From NCBI GenBank assembly GCA_020850915.1, contig JADZDV010000252.1, forward strand, positions 1 through 8,019: DNA of 8,019 nt, in the 5' to 3' direction. Under the pieces are notes generated by a model. The model saw only the letters and a list, made by a program, of their open reading frames with translations. It did no database searches and was not told where the DNA came from. Within the stretch, counting starts at the first letter, position 1; each line of letters begins with the position of its first letter. This document shows positions 5,273-8,019 of this stretch, in pieces. The position numbers were made by a program, and so were the translations under genes. The DNA is from Chloroflexota bacterium (GTDB lineage Bacteria > Chloroflexota > UBA6077 > JADZDV01).

Positions 5273-6298
5273 GTGAACATCGATCTTCATTGCCACATCC
5301 TCACCGAAGAGATGCTCCGCCTCATGCAGGGGGTCAGCAAGCGCCATGCGCCGTACGTCGAGCAGACGAGTGATACGTACTCGCCCGTCGTCACGGAGAA
5401 CGTGAACTCCCTCATCCTGCACATCCCCAGCAATGGCGGCCGGGCGCTGACGCCGATCGGCGGCTTCGACCTCGCCGTGCGCCTGGAGGACATGGACCGG
5501 ATGCGGGTGCAGGTCCAGGCGGTGGCCCAGATCCCACAGACGTTTCTCTACGACATCCCGCTGGAAGTCAACGCCCAGTTTGCCAGGATCATCAACGAGG
5601 GACTGGCGAAGATCAAGCGGGAGTACCCGGGCCGCTTCGCGCCGCTCGCGGCGGTCCCGCTCCAGGATGGCCAGGCCGCGGCGGACGAGCTGGAACGCGC
5701 CGTCAAGGTGCTCGGTCTTAGTGGCGTGGGCACCGGCACGTCCCTCTACAGCGGCGGCAACCTCGACGCGGAGCATCTGGAGCCGTTCTACGCCAAGCTG
5801 AACGAGCTGCGGGTACCCTGGTTCATCCATCCAGACCGGCCCCCCGCTGCTCACGAGACGGAGAGGTACTACCTGGGTAACTTCATCGGGAACCCGCTGG
5901 GTACTACCATCGCGGTCTGCTCGCTGATCTTCGGCGGCGTGCTGGAGCGCTACCCGAACATCAAGGTCTGGACGCCTCACGCGGGCGGCTACGTGCCGTT
6001 CCAGTTCGGCCGGTATGACCACGGTTTCCAGTGGCGCCAGGAGCCGAAGGCGGTCATCAAGAAGCAGCCAAGCAGCTACTTGCCCCAGATCCTGTTCGAC
6101 ATCATCGCCCACAGCAAGCCAGCCCTGAACTACCTCGTCCAGACGTTTGGTCCCGAGCAGGTGTTCCTCGGCACGGACTACCCGTACGACATGGGCATCG
6201 GCGACCCGGTGGGGCTGATCGACAGCATCGAGACGACAGACGAGGCCGGCAAGGTGCTTATCAAGGGCGGCAACGCCCAGAAAGCATTGGGACTGTAG
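5273..6298 (+). CDS. Amidohydrolase-2 family metal-dependent hydrolase/decarboxylase (ACMSD-like)
   Basis: A 341-residue TIM-barrel enzyme of the amidohydrolase superfamily. It shows the ligand set of aminocarboxymuconate-semialdehyde decarboxylase (ACMSD): HxH at His6/His8, His186 (WFIHPDRP), the catalytic-type His236 (WTPHAGGY) and Asp302 (FLGTDYPYD). Length and spacing also fit ACMSD, and the C-terminus GGNAQKALGL is the normal family ending. Relatives decarboxylate or hydrate ring-cleavage products, resorcylates and vanillates, or hydrolyse lactones and amides, so the reaction is probably metal-assisted decarboxylation or hydrolysis in the cytoplasm. I chose GTG 5273 because the conserved IDLHCH starts at once and AAAGGTGG (5255-5262) lies ten bases upstream. 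The ATG at 5153 would add 40 non-homologous residues and run through the hairpin and -10 box. Its stop codon lies inside the palindromic element that follows. The exact substrate is not determined. Confidence 0.88.
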   Translation: MNIDLHCHILTEEMLRLMQGVSKRHAPYVEQTSDTYSPVVTENVNSLILHIPSNGGRALTPIGGFDLAVRLEDMDRMRVQVQAVAQIPQTFLYDIPLEVNAQFARIINEGLAKIKREYPGRFAPLAAVPLQDGQAAADELERAVKVLGLSGVGTGTSLYSGGNLDAEHLEPFYAKLNELRVPWFIHPDRPPAAHETERYYLGNFIGNPLGTTIAVCSLIFGGVLERYPNIKVWTPHAGGYVPFQFGRYDHGFQWRQEPKAVIKKQPSSYLPQILFDIIAHSKPALNYLVQTFGPEQVFLGTDYPYDMGIGDPVGLIDSIETTDEAGKVLIKGGNAQKALGL

Positions 6299-6364
6299 GG
6301 TGGGCTCTGCCCACCACATCCGCGCTGACGGCAATCCGGGAATGGTGGGCGGAGCCCACCCTAC
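6295..6364. repeat. Palindromic element with 22-bp inverted arms, REP/MITE-like
   Basis: The left arm (6295-6316) and right arm (6343-6364) are inverted copies matching at 21 of 22 positions, the exception giving a G-U pair in RNA. They are separated by 26 bases. Each arm is itself a small hairpin: GGTGGGC-tct-GCCCACC (6299-6315) and GGTGGGC-gga-GCCCACC (6344-6360). The element can therefore fold as one long stem or as two tandem hairpins, as paired REP units do. The TAG stop of the amidohydrolase (6296-6298) is inside the left arm. Very similar GTAGGGTGGGC...GCCCACC palindromes recur between genes in many bacteria, by my recollection. It could also serve as a bidirectional terminator, although no T tract flanks it. 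No transposase is present. Confidence 0.75.
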
Positions 6365-6428
6365 GATTGGTCGTCATGAGGGACGCGGTGGGCGGTAGGC
6401 ACCCGAGAAGACGGAGAGCGAGGCAGGC

Positions 6429-7514
6429 ATGACAACCATGCGCGCGTTGATTCTGGACGAGCCCAACGCGCCGCTGCGGGTCGCGGAGGTGCCGCGACCC
6501 GAGCCCGGTCCGGGCGACGTCCTGGTGAAGGTCGAGGCCTGCGGAGTGGGCCTGACCGTGGTCAACATCTGCTCCGGCAAGCTCCAGGGCCCGAACGGCG
6601 TGGCGCGGAACCGGATTCCCGGCCACGAGGTTGCCGGCGTGGTGGCGGAGACGGGCGCTGGCGTGACGCGCTTCAAGGCGGGCGACCGGGTGCTGGCGTA
6701 TTTCTACGTGACCTGCGGCTACTGCCGCTACTGCCGGCGCGGCAAGGAGCCGCTGTGCGAGAACTTTGGCGGCTACGTTGGCAACGACGTCAACGGCGGC
6801 TACGCGGAGTACGTGAGCCTGCCGGAGGGCAACTGGTTCAGCCTGCCGGAGAGCCTGGACTTCGTGGCGGCGACGACCATCCCGGATGCCATCGGCACAC
6901 CCGTCCACGTGTGCGGCTCGCGGGCTAACCTGCGACCTGGCGATCGCGCCCTGATCGTCGGGGCGGCTGGCGGCGTTGGCGTGCACATGGTGCAGGTGGC
7001 GCGGCTCCACGGCGCCGAGGTCATCGCGGTGGACCTGGACGATGCCAAGCTGGAGCGGGTCAAGCAGTACGGCGCGGACCATGTGGTCAACTTCGAAGGA
7101 CTCGGCGCGGAGGCGGCGCGAGAGCAGGTCATGGCCATCACCGGTGGCTACGGGCCGGATGCTGTGATTGATACGGTCGGCTCCCGAGAGACCCTGCGCT
7201 GGGGGTTCGACGTCCTGGGCAAGGCCGGCGTGCTGGTCAGCATCGCCACCCATCCGGGTGTCGAGCTGAGTGTGGCGCCGGGCACGCTGGTGTTCAAAGA
7301 GGTCAGTGTCATCGGCTCGCGCTACCACTCCAAGGCGGAGTACGAGCGCGCCATCGAGCTGGTGCGGGCTGGGCGCATCACGCCGGTCATTTCCGAGATT
7401 GGACCACTGGAGGCGGTGGAAGAGATGCACAGGAAACTGCGCGCCGCGACGTTCTTCGGTCGCGGCGCCGTCGTACCGTCGGCACGGGCGGCCCGGTCGG
7501 AGCCGGCCTCATGA
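6429..7514 (+). CDS. Zinc-dependent medium-chain alcohol dehydrogenase (MDR family)
   Basis: A 361-residue NAD(P)-linked oxidoreductase of the zinc-containing MDR superfamily. The GroES-like catalytic domain carries Cys38, His66-Glu67 (PGHE) and probably Asp153 (TIPDAIGT) as catalytic-zinc ligands. The structural zinc lobe is complete: Cys96, Cys99, Cys102 and Cys110 (CGYCRYCRRGKEPLC). The Rossmann domain begins at about residue 174 with VGAAGGVGVHMVQVAR. Asp202 after the second strand (AVDLDD) favours NAD over NADP. The usual CGxCxTD around the first ligand reads CGVGLTVV, and the third ligand is Asp rather than Cys, so the substrate may differ from simple alcohols. ATG 6429 is taken as start with GAGG (6419-6422) six bases upstream; ATG 6438 is equally possible. 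It overlaps the SDR gene by ATGA, implying coupled translation. It likely oxidises or reduces a hydroxy or oxo intermediate related to the amidohydrolase product; this is inference from position. Confidence 0.9.
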   Translation: MTTMRALILDEPNAPLRVAEVPRPEPGPGDVLVKVEACGVGLTVVNICSGKLQGPNGVARNRIPGHEVAGVVAETGAGVTRFKAGDRVLAYFYVTCGYCRYCRRGKEPLCENFGGYVGNDVNGGYAEYVSLPEGNWFSLPESLDFVAATTIPDAIGTPVHVCGSRANLRPGDRALIVGAAGGVGVHMVQVARLHGAEVIAVDLDDAKLERVKQYGADHVVNFEGLGAEAAREQVMAITGGYGPDAVIDTVGSRETLRWGFDVLGKAGVLVSIATHPGVELSVAPGTLVFKEVSVIGSRYHSKAEYERAIELVRAGRITPVISEIGPLEAVEEMHRKLRAATFFGRGAVVPSARAARSEPAS

Positions 7515-8019
7515 GCTTCCCAGGCTTCGACCTGAGCGGCAAGATCGCGCTCGTGACCGGCGCGGGCCGCGGCATCGGCCGCGACTGCGCGCTCGGGCTG
7601 GCCCGGGCCGGCGCGGACCTCGCCGTCACGAGCCGGACCGTGAGCGAGCTGGAGTCGCTGGCCGAGGAAGCGCGCAAGCTGGGCGTTCGCGCGGAGGTCT
7701 TTCCGGCCGATATTCGCTCCGTGGCGAACATCCGCGCCATGGTGGCCAGCGTCGAGGAGCGCTACGGAAGAATCGACATCCTCTTGAACAACGCCGGCCA
7801 CAACGTCAGCCAGGCCGTCCTGGACGTCACCGAGGAGGCCTGGGAGCAGATGGTGGACGTCAACCTGAAGGGCGCCTACTTCATGGCCCAGGCCGTGGCC
7901 AGGGGGATGGTCGAGCGCCGGTCGGGTAGGATTATCTCCACCGGCTCGACGTTTTCTGTCGTCGGCATGCCCACGCGAAGTGTGTACTGCGCGACCAAGG
8001 GCGGCGTGCTGCAATTCAC
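7511..8019 (+). CDS. Short-chain dehydrogenase/reductase (SDR), 3' partial
   Basis: The open frame runs off the right edge after 169 complete codons of an expected 250 or so. Classical SDR motifs are all present: the dinucleotide loop TGAGRGIG (16-23), NNAG (93-96), Asn118 (VNLKG), Ser146 (STGS) and Tyr159-x3-Lys163 (YCATK), giving the complete Asn-Ser-Tyr-Lys tetrad. Arg42 after the second strand (VTSR) suggests NADP(H) preference. The opening FDLSGKIALVTG resembles 3-oxoacyl-ACP reductase/gluconate dehydrogenase-type proteins, but substrates in this family cannot be assigned from such motifs. The start overlaps the MDR stop as ATGA. Together the two suggest paired redox steps with different cofactors. 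The frame has no stop before the edge and the missing part holds much of the substrate-binding region. Confidence 0.9.
   Translation, partial: MSFPGFDLSGKIALVTGAGRGIGRDCALGLARAGADLAVTSRTVSELESLAEEARKLGVRAEVFPADIRSVANIRAMVASVEERYGRIDILLNNAGHNVSQAVLDVTEEAWEQMVDVNLKGAYFMAQAVARGMVERRSGRIISTGSTFSVVGMPTRSVYCATKGGVLQF

Noticed and set aside
3646..5280. Long minus-strand open frame (544 codons) opposite permease 2 and the small protein gene
   Set aside because: It is antisense to well-supported genes, crosses two intergenic gaps and shows no domain; the composition is typical of a shadow frame.
6376..6432. 18-codon Arg-rich ORF ending in ATGA overlap with the MDR start
   Set aside because: There is no ribosome binding site ahead of its ATG and the overlap can arise by chance. 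It is also just the tail of a shadow frame of the amidohydrolase region.
5132..7430. Minus-strand frames opposite the amidohydrolase (5132-6334) and the MDR (6261-7430)
   Set aside because: Both are shadows of strongly supported + strand enzymes. One begins inside the palindromic element and neither has a recognisable motif.
7270..7929. Plus-strand frame spanning the MDR end and the SDR (219 codons)
   Set aside because: It is Arg-rich, without motifs, and out of frame with two genes showing complete catalytic motifs.
1..8019. CRISPR arrays, tRNA or rRNA genes, insertion sequences
   Set aside because: No regularly spaced direct repeats, no tRNA- or rRNA-like segments and no transposase motifs were seen on either strand.

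Overview
The window is GC-rich and every supported gene lies on the + strand, in tight operon-like spacing with ATGA overlaps. GC content, style and gene content (a GT-C family membrane protein, an FCD-type GntR regulator, a NitT/TauT-type ABC transporter, an amidohydrolase-2 protein, an MDR and an SDR) suggest a soil or sediment bacterium, possibly Chloroflexota. This placement is a pattern-based guess: the window holds no rRNA or marker gene.

Layout. (1) 2-1096: the C-terminal part of a polytopic membrane protein resembling GT39/ArnT-type glycosyltransferases, ending in a hairpin over its stop codon. (2) 1097-1195: a good sigma-70-type promoter followed by a 20-bp imperfect palindrome, just ahead of a GntR/FCD regulator (1196-1963). 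(3) 1964-2213: a 250-bp leader without a convincing gene but with a palindrome and several hairpins. (4) 2214-5115: an ABC import operon of ATPase, permease, second related permease and a small membrane-anchored protein of unknown function. No substrate-binding protein is encoded in the window. (5) 5116-5272: a strong hairpin and a TATGAT box separate this operon from an ACMSD-like metal-dependent amidohydrolase/decarboxylase (5273-6298). (6) 6295-6364: a long palindromic element overlapping the amidohydrolase stop codon. (7) 6429 to the window end: a zinc-dependent medium-chain dehydrogenase, translationally coupled to an SDR that runs off the edge.

Working model (inference): the regulator senses a small carboxylate or related metabolite, the transporter imports it, and the amidohydrolase, MDR and SDR form a short degradation route of decarboxylation or C-C/C-N cleavage followed by NAD(P)-linked oxidoreduction. 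The substrate cannot be read from the sequence. The least explained parts are the small membrane-anchored protein occupying the last operon position, the missing binding protein, the regulator's palindrome and the palindromic element at 6295-6364.
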